Shown: positions 33,487 through 42,771, numbered from the stretch's first letter. The stretch is DNA of 64,000 nucleotides from Pseudomonas sp. Irchel s3b2 (GCF_900187445.1 NZ_FYEB01000002.1:89511-153510); one strand, 5' to 3'. Numbers and translations are program-made. Notes: generated by a model from the letters alone, not told the origin.

Positions 33487-34023
33487 ATGCGCTGTCTTCT
33501 GTTGACTCTTCTCTTCCTGGGCAGTGGTTTGGCCCATGCCGGCGAACTGCCGGAAACCGACTGGCTCGAACTGATGCCCAAGTCGGACCAGAAAGCCCTC
33601 GAGGCCATGCCCGAAATCGATCACGATTCCCCGGAAGCCAATGGCACCTTTACCCAAAAGGGTGGCATGAAGCAGAGCAAGGGCTTGCCGGCGGTGATGT
33701 ACTCGACCAAAACCGTGCCGTCGATGAACGACAAGCACATCCGCATTGGCGGTTATCCGGTACCGCTGGAATCCGACGCCAAGGGCCACAGCACGCTGTT
33801 CTTCCTTGTGCCGTATCCAGGCGCTTGCATCCACGTGCCGCCACCGCCGCCTAACCAGTTGGTGCTGGTGCGTTATCCAAAAGGCTTGAAGCTGAATGAC
33901 ATCTACACGCCGCTATGGGTGACCGGCACGCTGAAGATCGAGAAGGTCAACAACGACCTGGCGGACGCGGCGTATGCGCTGGATGCGGCGCAGGTGCGGG
34001 TGGTTAAAGAGTCGGATTTGTAA
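33487..34023 (+). CDS. DUF3299 family exported protein
   Basis: A 178-residue protein. The signal peptide is MRCLLLTLLFLGSGLAHA, followed by DWLELMPKSDQKALEAMPEIDHD and the DUF3299 core GGYPVPLE...FFLVPYPGACIHVPPPPPNQLVLV. The function is unknown, though related proteins in other bacteria sit near zinc or metal transport genes. ATG at 33487 gives a proper signal peptide; the upstream in-frame start does not. A REP pair follows. Confidence 0.8.
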   Translation: MRCLLLTLLFLGSGLAHAGELPETDWLELMPKSDQKALEAMPEIDHDSPEANGTFTQKGGMKQSKGLPAVMYSTKTVPSMNDKHIRIGGYPVPLESDAKGHSTLFFLVPYPGACIHVPPPPPNQLVLVRYPKGLKLNDIYTPLWVTGTLKIEKVNNDLADAAYALDAAQVRVVKESDL

Positions 34024-34041
34024 TCGCGTATACCGCGAAAA

Positions 34042-34105
34042 AGATCGCAGCCTTCGGCAGCTCCTACACCGATCCATGTAGGAGCTGCCGAAGGCTGCGA
34101 TCTTT
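34042..34105. repeat. REP pair, second sequence type
   Basis: Inverted gatcgcagccttcggcagct units lie between convergent genes, the same family as at 27518-27582. Confidence 0.85.
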
Positions 34106-34110
34106 TGATT

Positions 34111-35010
34111 TTAAAACGGTTTGCTGGCAATGCTCACGCCAAGGGTATGACTCGCCCCCGGTGCCAGCGTCACCACATCACCCATCACATTCGCCGTTTC
34201 AATGCACAGCATGCGTTGCCAGCCATCATCGGCCATGTCGCTGAACGCCGCGGCGCGGTCGATCCAGGGGTTCCAGATCACCGCCGAACGCGAACCGCTG
34301 CTGGTCAGCTCGATGCGCCGTTCCCAATGCGGGTCAACGATGCTCAGCTTCGGCGGGGTATTGAGATAGATGCGGTCGGTCTCGCCGGTAAAACGCAGAT
34401 CACCAGTCTGGGTGACGGTTTTCCAGTCGTCCAGGGTTTCGATATAGCTCAAGCCATCCAGCCCTTCAACGTGCACGTTGCGCACATCGCTGACCGCGAA
34501 ATAGCTGTGCAGCGCCTGGCTGATCGTGACGTGTTCGGCGCCTTTGTTTTCGCTCGTCAGGCTGATATGCAACTGCTCATCCAGACGAATGCTCAGTTTC
34601 AAGTCCACCTGATGCGGCCATCCTGGCAGACCGTCTTCGGGGTAGGGCAGGACGAATTCCACCTTCAGGCTTTCGCCCTCGGTTTCGATGCCGCCCAGTT
34701 CCCAGTCCATCGCCCGCACCAGACCATGGGCGCTCGGCGGTTCTTGGCTGACGCGCATGGCCTGGACACTCTGGGGGTTGCGCGACAGGTTGCCGAACCA
34801 TGGCCAGCACACCGGCACGCCGGCACGGATGCTTTTGCCAGCCTTGAACACTGCCTCGTCGTTGAGCCAGATCAGCGGCGGTTCGCCAGCCAGTTGATAA
34901 CTGAGGATGTGCGCGCCTTGCTGGGCCACCAGCAATTCGGCCTGACCGTGGCGGATGCGCCAGCAGTTCAGTTCATCCAGTTTCACGGCTTCAACGTTGG
35001 GCGTGCTCAT
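34111..35010 (-). CDS. Hexose-6-phosphate mutarotase-like (YeaD/aldose 1-epimerase)
   Basis: A 299-residue protein of the aldose 1-epimerase family, YeaD branch. Visible motifs are AGVPVCWPWFGNL, SAHGLVRAMDW (His likely catalytic), ALHSYFAVSD and WNPWIDRAAAFSDMADDGWQRMLCIETAN, whose Glu is the likely second catalytic residue. It would speed interconversion of hexose-6-phosphate anomers in the cytoplasm. ATG at 35010 chosen over an N-terminal extension. Confidence 0.85.
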   Translation of the reverse strand: MSTPNVEAVKLDELNCWRIRHGQAELLVAQQGAHILSYQLAGEPPLIWLNDEAVFKAGKSIRAGVPVCWPWFGNLSRNPQSVQAMRVSQEPPSAHGLVRAMDWELGGIETEGESLKVEFVLPYPEDGLPGWPHQVDLKLSIRLDEQLHISLTSENKGAEHVTISQALHSYFAVSDVRNVHVEGLDGLSYIETLDDWKTVTQTGDLRFTGETDRIYLNTPPKLSIVDPHWERRIELTSSGSRSAVIWNPWIDRAAAFSDMADDGWQRMLCIETANVMGDVVTLAPGASHTLGVSIASKPF

Positions 35011-35096
35011 GGGGCAACTCTCAATCAGGAACAATGACTGCAATGGACCGCAAAACGGTCGCCGGGTTTAACGCGCCGTTTTTTACCAGCTCCGGT

Positions 35097-35501
35097 TTAA
35101 CGAGCTCTAGGCGGAACCGAGCGGGTGCGGCCGCTGCCGTCGATGGCGACGAACACGAAGACGGCTTCGGTCACTTTACGCCATTCGCTGGACAGTGGAT
35201 CGTCGCTCCAGACTTCGACCATCATCTGAATCGAGCTGCGGCCGATTTCCAGGGCCTGGGTATAAAAGGACAGCTGAGCACCCACCGCTACCGGCACCAG
35301 GAACGCCATGCGATCGATCGCCACGGTGGCTACGCGACCACCAGCCACCTTGCTGGCCATTGCGGTGCCAGCCAAATCCATTTGCGCCACCAGCCAGCCG
35401 CCGAAAATATCGCCAAAGCCGTTGGTTTCGCGCGGAAGCGCGGTGATTTGCAAGGCCAGGTCGCCTTGCGGGATTGGATCTTCTTGTTCGAGCTCTATCA
35501 T
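35097..35501 (-). CDS. Acyl-CoA thioesterase (hotdog fold, YciA-like)
   Basis: A 134-residue hotdog-fold thioesterase. NGFGDIFGGWLVAQMDLAGTAMA carries the conserved catalytic segment, and RVATVAIDRMAFLVPVAVG and VTEAVFVFVAID complete the fold. It hydrolyses acyl-CoA to free CoA; chain-length preference is unknown. A long in-frame upstream extension lies in a structured intergenic element and is rejected. The gene follows about 60 bases after that element on its own strand, so the element could form its 5' leader. Confidence 0.85.
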   Translation of the reverse strand: MIELEQEDPIPQGDLALQITALPRETNGFGDIFGGWLVAQMDLAGTAMASKVAGGRVATVAIDRMAFLVPVAVGAQLSFYTQALEIGRSSIQMMVEVWSDDPLSSEWRKVTEAVFVFVAIDGSGRTRSVPPRAR

Positions 35502-36008
35502 GCCGGGGGTGCCTCTGACCCGTGACTCTTCTTGTACTTCAGGTTGAATAGCCGTCTTACGGCTCCGCGCGCAAAGTGCCTGCGCTCGGTCATGCTGCGT
35601 TAAAAACAGGCTCGGACGCTCATTTACAGCAGTAAACTCCGCGTCCTCGCCTGTTTTTGCCTTGCCTGACCTTCGCTCGGCGACTTTGCGCACTGGAGCC
35701 TTGGAAAAACGATTCAGCCCCGAACATACTACGTTCGTCACGTTTTTCGTAAGGCGCCTAAAGGGAAACTCTGCGAAATCGGCTGACAGGTGCCAACGAC
35801 GGTTTCGCACAGCAACCCCTTACAAGCCGTTGCAATGTTACGAGTATATCGATCGGTAGACTCCGAGACGACCGTCCGGTTCTCATTTTGACCGTCAAAT
35901 ACGCGCCTCTATGTGCTTTTTCGAACAATTTGCTATCGTGCCGAACCTGCCCAAGCCTCCGCCAGCGTTGTTGAGGTTGCAGATCCGACTATAAGAGAAG
36001 CCCTTGCC
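35502..36008. other. Large intergenic region with structured element
   Basis: About 500 bases between divergent genes. The left half is a series of long hairpins (35549-35755). The right part should hold the promoter of the MFS transporter. No gene is supported; the apparent open frames here simply extend the neighbours. Confidence 0.6.
35549..35755. repeat. Tandem long imperfect hairpins
   Basis: Three hairpins follow one another: AGCCG/CGGCT (35549-35564); a long stem-loop 35569-35691 with paired blocks GCGCAAAGT/ACTTTGCGC, AAAAACAGGC/GCCTGTTTTT, GGACGC/GCGTCC and TTTAC/GTAAA; and 35698-35755 with GCCTT..AAAAACG / CGTTTTT..AAGGC. The arms are too extensive for chance. It may be a dispersed Pseudomonas repeat or a structured RNA. 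Confidence 0.7.
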
Positions 36009-37307
36009 ATGACCACAGCGCCCTCGAGCATCGCGCAGCCCACCCAATCCGCACGTCCGCTGACCCGCAACGACTATAAGACGTTATCGCTGTCTGCCCT
36101 GGGCGGCGCGCTGGAGTTTTACGACTTCATCATTTTCGTATTCTTCGCCACGGTGGTCGGCAAACTGTTCTTCCCCGCCGACATGCCCGAGTGGCTGCGG
36201 CTGATGCAGACGTTCGGCATCTTCGCCGCCGGCTATCTGGCGCGGCCGCTGGGCGGCATCGTCATGGCGCACTTCGGTGATCTGCTGGGGCGCAAGAAGA
36301 TGTTCACCTTGAGCATTTTCATGATGGCAGTGCCGACCCTGATCATGGGCTTGCTGCCGACGTATGCGCAGATCGGTATGTGGGCGCCGATTCTGTTGCT
36401 GCTGATGCGGGTGATCCAGGGCGCGGCGATTGGCGGTGAAGTGCCGGGGGCTTGGGTATTCGTTTCCGAACACGTGCCGCAGCGACACATCGGTTATGCC
36501 TGCGGCACACTGACCTGCGGTCTGACCGCCGGTATTCTTTTGGGCTCATTGGTCGCCACCGCGATCAACAGCATTTACACACCGGTTGAAGTCGCGGATT
36601 ACGCCTGGCGGATCCCGTTCCTGCTGGGCGGTGTGTTTGGCCTGTTCTCGGTCTACCTGCGCCGCTGGCTCCACGAAACACCGGTGTTCGCCGAACTGCA
36701 ACTGCGCAAAGCGCTGGCCGAAGAAGTGCCGCTGCGCGCCGTGTTGCGTGACCATCGCGGTGCGATTCTGATTTCCATGCTGCTGACCTGGTTGCTGTCC
36801 GCCGGCATCATCGTGGTCATCCTCATGACCCCGACCGTGCTGCAGACCGTTTACCACTTCGCGCCGACTACCGCGTTGCAGGCCAACAGCCTGGCGATCG
36901 TGTTCCTGAGCCTGGGCTGTGTGGCTTCCGGTGTATTGGCTGACCGCTTCGGTGCCGGCCGGGTGTTCGTGTTCGGTAGCGCCGCGCTGCTGATCAGTTC
37001 GTGGATGTTCTATCACAGCCTGTTCAACCATCCCGACTGGCTGTTCCCGATGTATGCGCTGACCGGTTTTCTAGTCGGCACTATCGGTGCGGTGCCGTAT
37101 GTGATGGTCAAGGCATTCCCGGCGGTGGTGCGTTTTAGCGGGTTGTCGTTTTCCTACAACCTGGCGTACGCGATTTTCGGTGGATTGACGCCGATGGTGG
37201 TGACGTTGCTCTTGAAGGAAAGCCCGATGGGGCCTGCCTATTATGTGGCGATCATTTGTGGTGTCGGGATTCTGGTGGGTGGGTATCTCTGGAAGAAAGG
37301 GCGGTAA
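36009..37307 (+). CDS. MFS transporter, metabolite:H+ symporter type
   Basis: A 432-residue inner-membrane protein with twelve hydrophobic segments. MHS-family signatures are GGALEFYDFIIFVFFATVVGKLFFP, the loop GDLLGRKKMFT and RVIQGAAIGGEVPGAWVFVSEH. It probably imports an organic acid with protons; the substrate is not predictable. ATG at 36009 fits the family. A perfect palindromic repeat follows, then the pst operon, in the same order as P. aeruginosa (PA5370 next to pstS). Confidence 0.85.
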   Translation: MTTAPSSIAQPTQSARPLTRNDYKTLSLSALGGALEFYDFIIFVFFATVVGKLFFPADMPEWLRLMQTFGIFAAGYLARPLGGIVMAHFGDLLGRKKMFTLSIFMMAVPTLIMGLLPTYAQIGMWAPILLLLMRVIQGAAIGGEVPGAWVFVSEHVPQRHIGYACGTLTCGLTAGILLGSLVATAINSIYTPVEVADYAWRIPFLLGGVFGLFSVYLRRWLHETPVFAELQLRKALAEEVPLRAVLRDHRGAILISMLLTWLLSAGIIVVILMTPTVLQTVYHFAPTTALQANSLAIVFLSLGCVASGVLADRFGAGRVFVFGSAALLISSWMFYHSLFNHPDWLFPMYALTGFLVGTIGAVPYVMVKAFPAVVRFSGLSFSYNLAYAIFGGLTPMVVTLLLKESPMGPAYYVAIICGVGILVGGYLWKKGR

Positions 37308-37318
37308 CCTTGTAACCG

Positions 37319-37349
37319 ATCGTTCCCACGCTCTGCGTGGGAACGATCT
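37319..37349. repeat. Perfect palindromic repeat element
   Basis: GATCGTTCCCACGC-TCT-GCGTGGGAACGATC is a 14-bp perfect stem with a three-base loop, a sequence frequent between Pseudomonas genes. It may also end transcription of the MFS gene. Confidence 0.8.
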
Positions 37350-37365
37350 ATCGCTAGATGCTGGC

Positions 37366-37394
37366 CTTTCATCCAATTGTCATATTTCAGCCAT
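37366..37394 (+). promoter_or_regulatory. Pho box (three 11-bp-spaced repeats) before pstS
   Basis: CTTTCAT-CCAA-TTGTCAT-ATTT-CAGCCAT: three heptamers starting at 37366, 37377 and 37388, an exact 11-bp period matching PhoB direct repeats (CTGTCAT). It lies about 70 bases before the pstS start. Confidence 0.8.
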
Positions 37395-37460
37395 AGAGTG
37401 TTCACACGGCCTGCTGATACTTGGCCCCGACTTAACACACCTATCTGCTAGGAGTAAGGC

Positions 37461-38459
37461 ATGAAACTGAAGCGTTTGATGGCGGCAATGACTTTTGTCG
37501 CTGCTGGCGTTGCGACTGCCAACGCGGTTGCCGCTGTTGACCCTGCTATCCCGAGCTACACCAAGACCACTGGTGTGTCGGGCAACCTGTCCAGCGTCGG
37601 CTCCGATACCCTGGCTAACCTCATGACCCTGTGGGCTGAGAACTACAAAAAAGAATACCCGAACGTAAACATCCAGATTCAGGCTGCCGGTTCTTCCACC
37701 GCGCCACCTGCGCTGACTGAAGGCACCGCTAACCTGGGCCCGATGAGCCGCAAGATGAAGGACAACGAGCTGCAAGCCTTCGAAACCAAATACGGCTACA
37801 AGCCAACCGCTATTCCGGTTGCCGTGGACGCCCTGGCTGTCTTCGTACACAAGGACAACCCGATCAAGCACCTGACCATGGAACAGGTCGACGCGATCTT
37901 CTCCTCGACGCGTCTGTGCGGCGCTAAAACCGACGTGAAAACCTGGGGCGACCTGGGCGTGACCGGCGACCTGGCCAACAAGCCGGTTCAATTGTTCGGT
38001 CGTAACTCGGTATCTGGCACCTACGGTTACTTCAAGGAAGAAGCCCTGTGCAAAGGTGACTTCAAGCCAAACGTCAACGAACAACCAGGTTCGGCTTCGG
38101 TCGTGCAATCGATCAGCTCCTCGCTGAACGGCGTCGGTTACTCGGGCATCGGCTACAAGACCGCCAGCGTGAAGACCGTGGCCCTGGCCAAGAAAGGCAG
38201 CACCGAGTTCGTTGAAGACACTGAAGAAAACGCCCTGAACGGCAAGTATCCGCTGTCGCGTTTCCTCTACGTTTACGTCAACAAGGCCCCGAACAAGCCT
38301 CTGGCCCCGCTGGAAGCTGAGTTCGTGAAACTGATTCTGTCCAAGCAGGGTCAGGAAGTGGTTGTGAAAGACGGCTACATCCCGCTGCCAGCCAAGGTTG
38401 CTGCAAAAGCACTGGCTGACCTGGGTCTGCAAGAAGGCGGCAACGTCGTAAAGAAGTAA
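37461..38459 (+). CDS. pstS: Phosphate-binding periplasmic protein
   Basis: A 332-residue phosphate-binding protein. The signal peptide is about residues 1-25 ([25 protein letters not shown]). The binding motifs [35 protein letters not shown] and [13 protein letters not shown] are present. It captures inorganic phosphate for the PstCAB importer and supports PhoR repression when phosphate is ample. The Pho box upstream indicates induction by PhoB. A hairpin and REP pair separate it from pstC, which allows higher expression of pstS. Confidence 0.95.
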   Translation: MKLKRLMAAMTFVAAGVATANAVAAVDPAIPSYTKTTGVSGNLSSVGSDTLANLMTLWAENYKKEYPNVNIQIQAAGSSTAPPALTEGTANLGPMSRKMKDNELQAFETKYGYKPTAIPVAVDALAVFVHKDNPIKHLTMEQVDAIFSSTRLCGAKTDVKTWGDLGVTGDLANKPVQLFGRNSVSGTYGYFKEEALCKGDFKPNVNEQPGSASVVQSISSSLNGVGYSGIGYKTASVKTVALAKKGSTEFVEDTEENALNGKYPLSRFLYVYVNKAPNKPLAPLEAEFVKLILSKQGQEVVVKDGYIPLPAKVAAKALADLGLQEGGNVVKK

Positions 38460-38465
38460 AACCCT

Positions 38466-38488
38466 AGGTCCGGGCTAAACCCGGACCT
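38466..38488 (+). terminator. Hairpin after pstS
   Basis: AGGTCCGGG-ctaaa-CCCGGACCT is a perfect 9-bp stem 6 bases after the pstS stop, without a T-run. It may stabilise the pstS mRNA end or attenuate read-through to pstC. Confidence 0.55.
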
Positions 38489-38489
38489 G

Positions 38490-38578
38490 TGTAGGAGCGA
38501 GGCTTGCCCGCGAAGGGATCGCTGCGTTTTCAAGGGAGAACCGAGGCGATCCCTTCGCGAGCAAGCTTCGCTCCTACA
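38490..38578. repeat. REP pair between pstS and pstC
   Basis: Inverted REP units (tgtaggagcgaggcttgccc... / ...gagcaagcttcgctcctaca) are separated by about 30 bases, inside the pst operon. Confidence 0.8.
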
Positions 38579-38660
38579 AAGGCTCAGGGTTGCCACGCTG
38601 GCAACCCGGCCCTCCCAAATTTCCGATCCACTGCCAGTTCCCACAGGCGGCGGATTTGTT

Positions 38661-38689
38661 GCGTCACTGCATTGTCATCTTTCTGTCAT
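38661..38689 (+). promoter_or_regulatory. Pho box (three 11-bp-spaced repeats) before pstC
   Basis: GCGTCAC-TGCA-TTGTCAT-CTTT-CTGTCAT: heptamers at 38661, 38672 and 38683 with an exact 11-bp period. The last two closely match the PhoB consensus. It lies only 23 bases before the pstC start, so pstC has its own PhoB-dependent promoter. Confidence 0.85.
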
Positions 38690-38711
38690 ACAGGATCGCT
38701 AGGGTGTGCGA

Positions 38712-40994
38712 ATGAATGATCTGGCCAACTCCACCATGACTACAAATCCCCCCAAGCGAATTGACTTCAATACGCCTGAGCTGCAACGCAAGCGCCGTAT
38801 TCGTGCGCTGAAAGATCGCCTGACCCGCTGGTACGTCCTCGTCGGCGGCCTCGCCGTTCTTGGCGCGATCACCCTGATCTTTTTCTTCCTCGGTTATGTC
38901 GTCGCGCCACTGTTCCAGGGTGCCGACCTGACCGCCAAAGACGCCATCACGCCCGCCTGGATGCAAGACGCCGGCAAGCCGCTGATGATCTCCCTCGAAG
39001 AACAGAACCAGGTCGCGATGCGGGTTTCCGACAAGGGCCAGGCATTGTTCTTTGATATCGACACTGGCGCCGAGCTGCGGCGTGTCGACTTGCCGATCCC
39101 GGCGGGCAGCAGCGTGACCGCTATCGGTGAAGACCAGCCTGGTCAGCCATTGGTCGCGGTGGGCTTATCCAATGGTCAGGCGCTGGTATTCCGTCACACC
39201 TATAAAGTCAGTTACCCGGAAGGCAAGAAAACCATCTCGCCGGCCATCGAATATCCGTACGGCGAAACGCCAATCGTGCTGAATGAGGCGGGCGGCGCTC
39301 TGGAGCATGTCAGCCTCAACGCTACCGATTCGACCCTGCTGCTGGCCGGTTCCTCTGGTGCGCAGCTGCACGTCATGTCGCTGACCAGCGAAGAAAACAT
39401 GATGACCGGCGAAGTCACCAACGAGCAGAAGCGCATCGACCTGCCGCAAATGACCGAGCCGGTGAAGAACATCTTCGTCGACCCGCGTCAGCAGTGGCTG
39501 TACGTAGTCAACGGCCGTGCTCAGGCAGACGTTTTCAGCCTGCGCGACAAGAGCCTGAACGGTCGCTACAAGTTGCTTGAAAACGGCGATGCAGAAGTGA
39601 CCGCCAGCACTCAATTGTTGGGCGGCATCTCGCTGATCGTCGGCGACTCCAAGGGCGGTCTCGCCCAGTGGTTCATGGCTCGCGATCCAGATGGCGAACA
39701 ACGCTTCAAGCAGATTCGTACCTTCCAGATGGGCTCTGCGCCAATCGTTGAGATCACCGCCGAAGAGCGTCGTAAAGGCTTCGTTGCCCTCGATGCGTCC
39801 GGCAAACTCGGCGTGTTCCACAGCACCGCTCACCGCACTTTGCTGGTGGACCAGGTGGTCGACGGCCAAGGCCTGTTCGGCATGTCGCCACGGGCCAACC
39901 GCGTGATCGTGGAGCAGGGCGGCAAGCTGCAACCGTTGCTGCTCGACAACCCGCACCCGGAAGTCTCGTGGAGCGCGTTGTGGAGCAAGGTCTGGTACGA
40001 GAACTACGACGAGCCTAAATACGTCTGGCAATCGACCGCCGCCAACACCGACTTCGAACCCAAGCTGAGCCTCTCGCCGCTGACCTTCGGTACCCTGAAA
40101 GCTGCGTTCTACGCGATGCTGTTGGCCGCGCCACTGGCCGTCGCCGCCGCGATCTACACCGCGTACTTCATGGCTCCGGGCATGCGTCGCAAGGTCAAAC
40201 CGGTGATCGAGCTGATGGAAGCGATGCCGACGGTGATCCTCGGCTTCTTCGCCGGTCTGTTCCTGGCGCCGTACGTGGAAGGACATTTGCCGGGGATTTT
40301 CAGTCTGCTGCTGTTGATGCCAATTGGCATCCTGGTCGCTGGTTTCACCTTCAGTCGCCTGCCTGAATCGCTGCGCCTGCGGGTGCCGGACGGCTGGGAA
40401 AGCGCGATTCTGATCCCGGTGATTCTGTTTGTGGGCTGGTTGTCGCTGTACATGAGCCCGTACATGGAAACCTGGTTCTTCGGCGGCGACATGCGCATGT
40501 GGATCTCTCATGACCTGGGCATCACCTACGACCAGCGCAACGCTCTGGTGGTCGGTCTGGCCATGGGCTTCGCGGTCATTCCGAACATCTACTCCATCGC
40601 CGAAGACGCCGTGTTCAGCGTGCCTCGCGGCCTGACCCTGGGCTCCCTGGCCCTCGGTGCCACACCGTGGCAGACCATGACTCGTGTGGTGATTCTCACC
40701 GCCAGCCCGGGCATTTTCTCGGCGCTGATGATCGGCATGGGCCGTGCGGTCGGTGAAACCATGATCGTGCTGATGGCCACCGGTAACACCCCGGTCATGG
40801 AAATGAACCTGTTCGAAGGCCTGCGCACCCTGGCAGCCAACGTCGCGGTGGAAATGCCAGAGTCGGAAGTCGGCGGCAGCCACTACCGCGTGCTGTTCCT
40901 CTCGGCGCTGGTGCTGCTGTTGTTCACCTTCGTCATGAACACCCTCGCGGAGCTGATTCGTCAGCGTCTGCGCAAGAAATACTCGTCGCTTTAA
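38712..40994 (+). CDS. pstC: Phosphate ABC transporter permease PstC (long form)
   Basis: A 760-residue permease, more than twice the length of E. coli PstC. An N-terminal membrane segment (about residues 45-70) is followed by a periplasmic domain of about 330 residues with repeated beta-strand patterns, then the permease core with AMPTVILGFFAGLFLAP, the EAA-like loop PRGLTLGSLALGATPWQTMTRVVIL and GRAVGETMIVLMATG. The long form is usual in pseudomonads. ATG at 38712 has AGGG upstream. pstA follows 15 bases after the stop. Confidence 0.93.
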   Translation: MNDLANSTMTTNPPKRIDFNTPELQRKRRIRALKDRLTRWYVLVGGLAVLGAITLIFFFLGYVVAPLFQGADLTAKDAITPAWMQDAGKPLMISLEEQNQVAMRVSDKGQALFFDIDTGAELRRVDLPIPAGSSVTAIGEDQPGQPLVAVGLSNGQALVFRHTYKVSYPEGKKTISPAIEYPYGETPIVLNEAGGALEHVSLNATDSTLLLAGSSGAQLHVMSLTSEENMMTGEVTNEQKRIDLPQMTEPVKNIFVDPRQQWLYVVNGRAQADVFSLRDKSLNGRYKLLENGDAEVTASTQLLGGISLIVGDSKGGLAQWFMARDPDGEQRFKQIRTFQMGSAPIVEITAEERRKGFVALDASGKLGVFHSTAHRTLLVDQVVDGQGLFGMSPRANRVIVEQGGKLQPLLLDNPHPEVSWSALWSKVWYENYDEPKYVWQSTAANTDFEPKLSLSPLTFGTLKAAFYAMLLAAPLAVAAAIYTAYFMAPGMRRKVKPVIELMEAMPTVILGFFAGLFLAPYVEGHLPGIFSLLLLMPIGILVAGFTFSRLPESLRLRVPDGWESAILIPVILFVGWLSLYMSPYMETWFFGGDMRMWISHDLGITYDQRNALVVGLAMGFAVIPNIYSIAEDAVFSVPRGLTLGSLALGATPWQTMTRVVILTASPGIFSALMIGMGRAVGETMIVLMATGNTPVMEMNLFEGLRTLAANVAVEMPESEVGGSHYRVLFLSALVLLLFTFVMNTLAELIRQRLRKKYSSL

Positions 40995-41009
40995 GAAAGG
41001 TAGAAGTCT

Positions 41010-42680
41010 GTGAAACAGAACTCCCTGAATGGATGGTTCAAGAGCGGCGCCCCCGGCGTCTGGATCAGCGGCGGCGCGGTGTCCATTGCGGTCATCATGA
41101 CCATTGGCCTGCTGGCGGTGATTGCCGTGCGCGGTCTGGGTCACTTCTGGCCGGCGGACCTGGTACACGCCAGTTACGACGTGCCGGGCCAGGCCAATCA
41201 CCTCGTCATCGGCGAAGTGGTGCAGAAGGAAGAAGTGCCCCGCGAGCGTCTGAAAAGCGCTGGCCTGCCGGTGCCCGACCAGGGCCCGGAGTTCATGACC
41301 CGCGAGCTGATCAAGGTCGGCAACCGTGATCTGAACGGCACCGATTTCACCTGGATTGTCGGTGAGTGGCTGACTAATCAGAAGACCCCGCCTGAGCTCA
41401 TGGCTGTCGAGCGTCGCGAGTGGGGCAACTTCTACGGCTACCTGGTCAACGTCAAACAAGACGGCAAGGTCATCGCTGAAGGTGAGGCCGCATGGCCTGA
41501 GTTGCAGGCGCGTGTCGATCGCGTCAACGAGCTCGCCGCACAGCTCAAGACCCTGGAAAAGGTCGACATCGGCGCGATCAACGCCGGTCTCGAGCGTGTG
41601 CGTCTGCACGGTCGCAAACTGGAACTGGCCGGCCGCCTCGACGCCTCCGCACAAGCGGACCTGGAGTCCGAGCGCGCCGAGCTGAATGCCCGTTATCAGG
41701 ACATCGAAGCGCGACTGAATGATCTGCACGCTCAGTTCAACCGCGACAGCCTGACTGCTCGCGATGCCAACGGTAAAGAAGTCGAAATCGGCATCGGTAA
41801 GGTGGTTCACGCCTACCAGCCGAACGCCATGGGCACCTTCACCAAGATCGGCTTCTACTTCAGCAAGGTCTGGGAATTCCTCAGTGATGACCCGCGTGAA
41901 GCCAACACCGAAGGCGGGATTTTCCCGGCGATTTTCGGCACCGTGATGATGACGTTGATCATGGCGATGATCGTGACGCCGTTCGGCGTATTGGCGGCGG
42001 TTTACCTGCGTGAATACGCACGTCAGGGGCCGATGACCCGGTTGATCCGCATTGCGGTGAACAACCTGGCGGGTGTTCCTGCGATCGTTTACGGCGTGTT
42101 TGGTCTGGGCTTTTTCGTCTACGTGCTCGGCGGTTCGGTCGACCGGTTGTTCTTCCCTGAAGCATTGCCGGCGCCGACCTTCGGTACGCCGGGCCTGCTC
42201 TGGGCTTCGCTGACCCTGGCGCTGCTGGCCGTGCCGGTGGTGATTGTGGCCACCGAAGAAGGCCTGGCGCGGATTCCTCGCACCGTGCGCGAAGGCTCGC
42301 TGGCTCTTGGCGCGACCAAGGCCGAGACTTTGTGGAAGATCGTGCTGCCGATGGCCAGCCCGGCGATGATGACCGGGATGATCCTCGCCGTGGCCCGTGC
42401 CGCCGGTGAGGTGGCGCCGCTGATGCTGGTGGGTGTGGTGAAACTGGCGCCGTCGCTGCCGCTGGATGGCAACTACCCGTACTTGCACCTGGACCAGAAG
42501 ATCATGCACTTGGGCTTCCACATTTATGACGTGGGCTTCCAGAGCCCGAACGTCGAAGCCGCGCGGCCGCTGGTATACGCCACTGCATTGCTGCTGGTGT
42601 TGGTGATTGCGACGTTGAACCTGTCTGCCGTTTATATCCGTAACCATCTGCGCGAAAAATACAAAGCACTGGATAGCTAA
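41010..42680 (+). CDS. pstA: Phosphate ABC transporter permease PstA (long form)
   Basis: A 556-residue permease. One N-terminal membrane segment precedes a periplasmic region of about 250 residues, predicted partly coiled coil (LAAQLKTLEKVDIGAINAGLERV and following). The PstA core carries FPAIFGTVMMTLIMAMIVTPFGVLAAVYLREYA, GVPAIVYGVFGLGFFVY and VREGSLALGATKAETLWKIVLPMASPAMMTGMILAVARAAGE. GTG start with AAGAAAGG upstream. The N-terminal periplasmic extension matches the long PstC and the two may interact. Confidence 0.93.
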   Translation: MKQNSLNGWFKSGAPGVWISGGAVSIAVIMTIGLLAVIAVRGLGHFWPADLVHASYDVPGQANHLVIGEVVQKEEVPRERLKSAGLPVPDQGPEFMTRELIKVGNRDLNGTDFTWIVGEWLTNQKTPPELMAVERREWGNFYGYLVNVKQDGKVIAEGEAAWPELQARVDRVNELAAQLKTLEKVDIGAINAGLERVRLHGRKLELAGRLDASAQADLESERAELNARYQDIEARLNDLHAQFNRDSLTARDANGKEVEIGIGKVVHAYQPNAMGTFTKIGFYFSKVWEFLSDDPREANTEGGIFPAIFGTVMMTLIMAMIVTPFGVLAAVYLREYARQGPMTRLIRIAVNNLAGVPAIVYGVFGLGFFVYVLGGSVDRLFFPEALPAPTFGTPGLLWASLTLALLAVPVVIVATEEGLARIPRTVREGSLALGATKAETLWKIVLPMASPAMMTGMILAVARAAGEVAPLMLVGVVKLAPSLPLDGNYPYLHLDQKIMHLGFHIYDVGFQSPNVEAARPLVYATALLLVLVIATLNLSAVYIRNHLREKYKALDS

Positions 42681-42690
42681 TCACCGCCGA

Positions 42691-42771
42691 CCCTGTAGGA
42701 GCTGACTTGCCAGCGAAGCTTTTGGCGTCAATGAGTACGCCTTCGTTGGCAAGCCAGCTCCTACAGGGGAC
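42691..42771. repeat. REP pair between pstA and pstB
   Basis: Inverted units of a variant REP (ctgtaggagctgacttgcca / tggcaagccagctcctacag) lie within the operon. Confidence 0.8.

Noticed and set aside
39165..42647. A 1160-codon open frame on the minus strand across pstC and pstA
   Set aside because: It is antisense to two clearly recognised genes. Its translation is dominated by His, Gln, Arg and Val with no domain, which is the usual shadow of GC-rich coding sequence.
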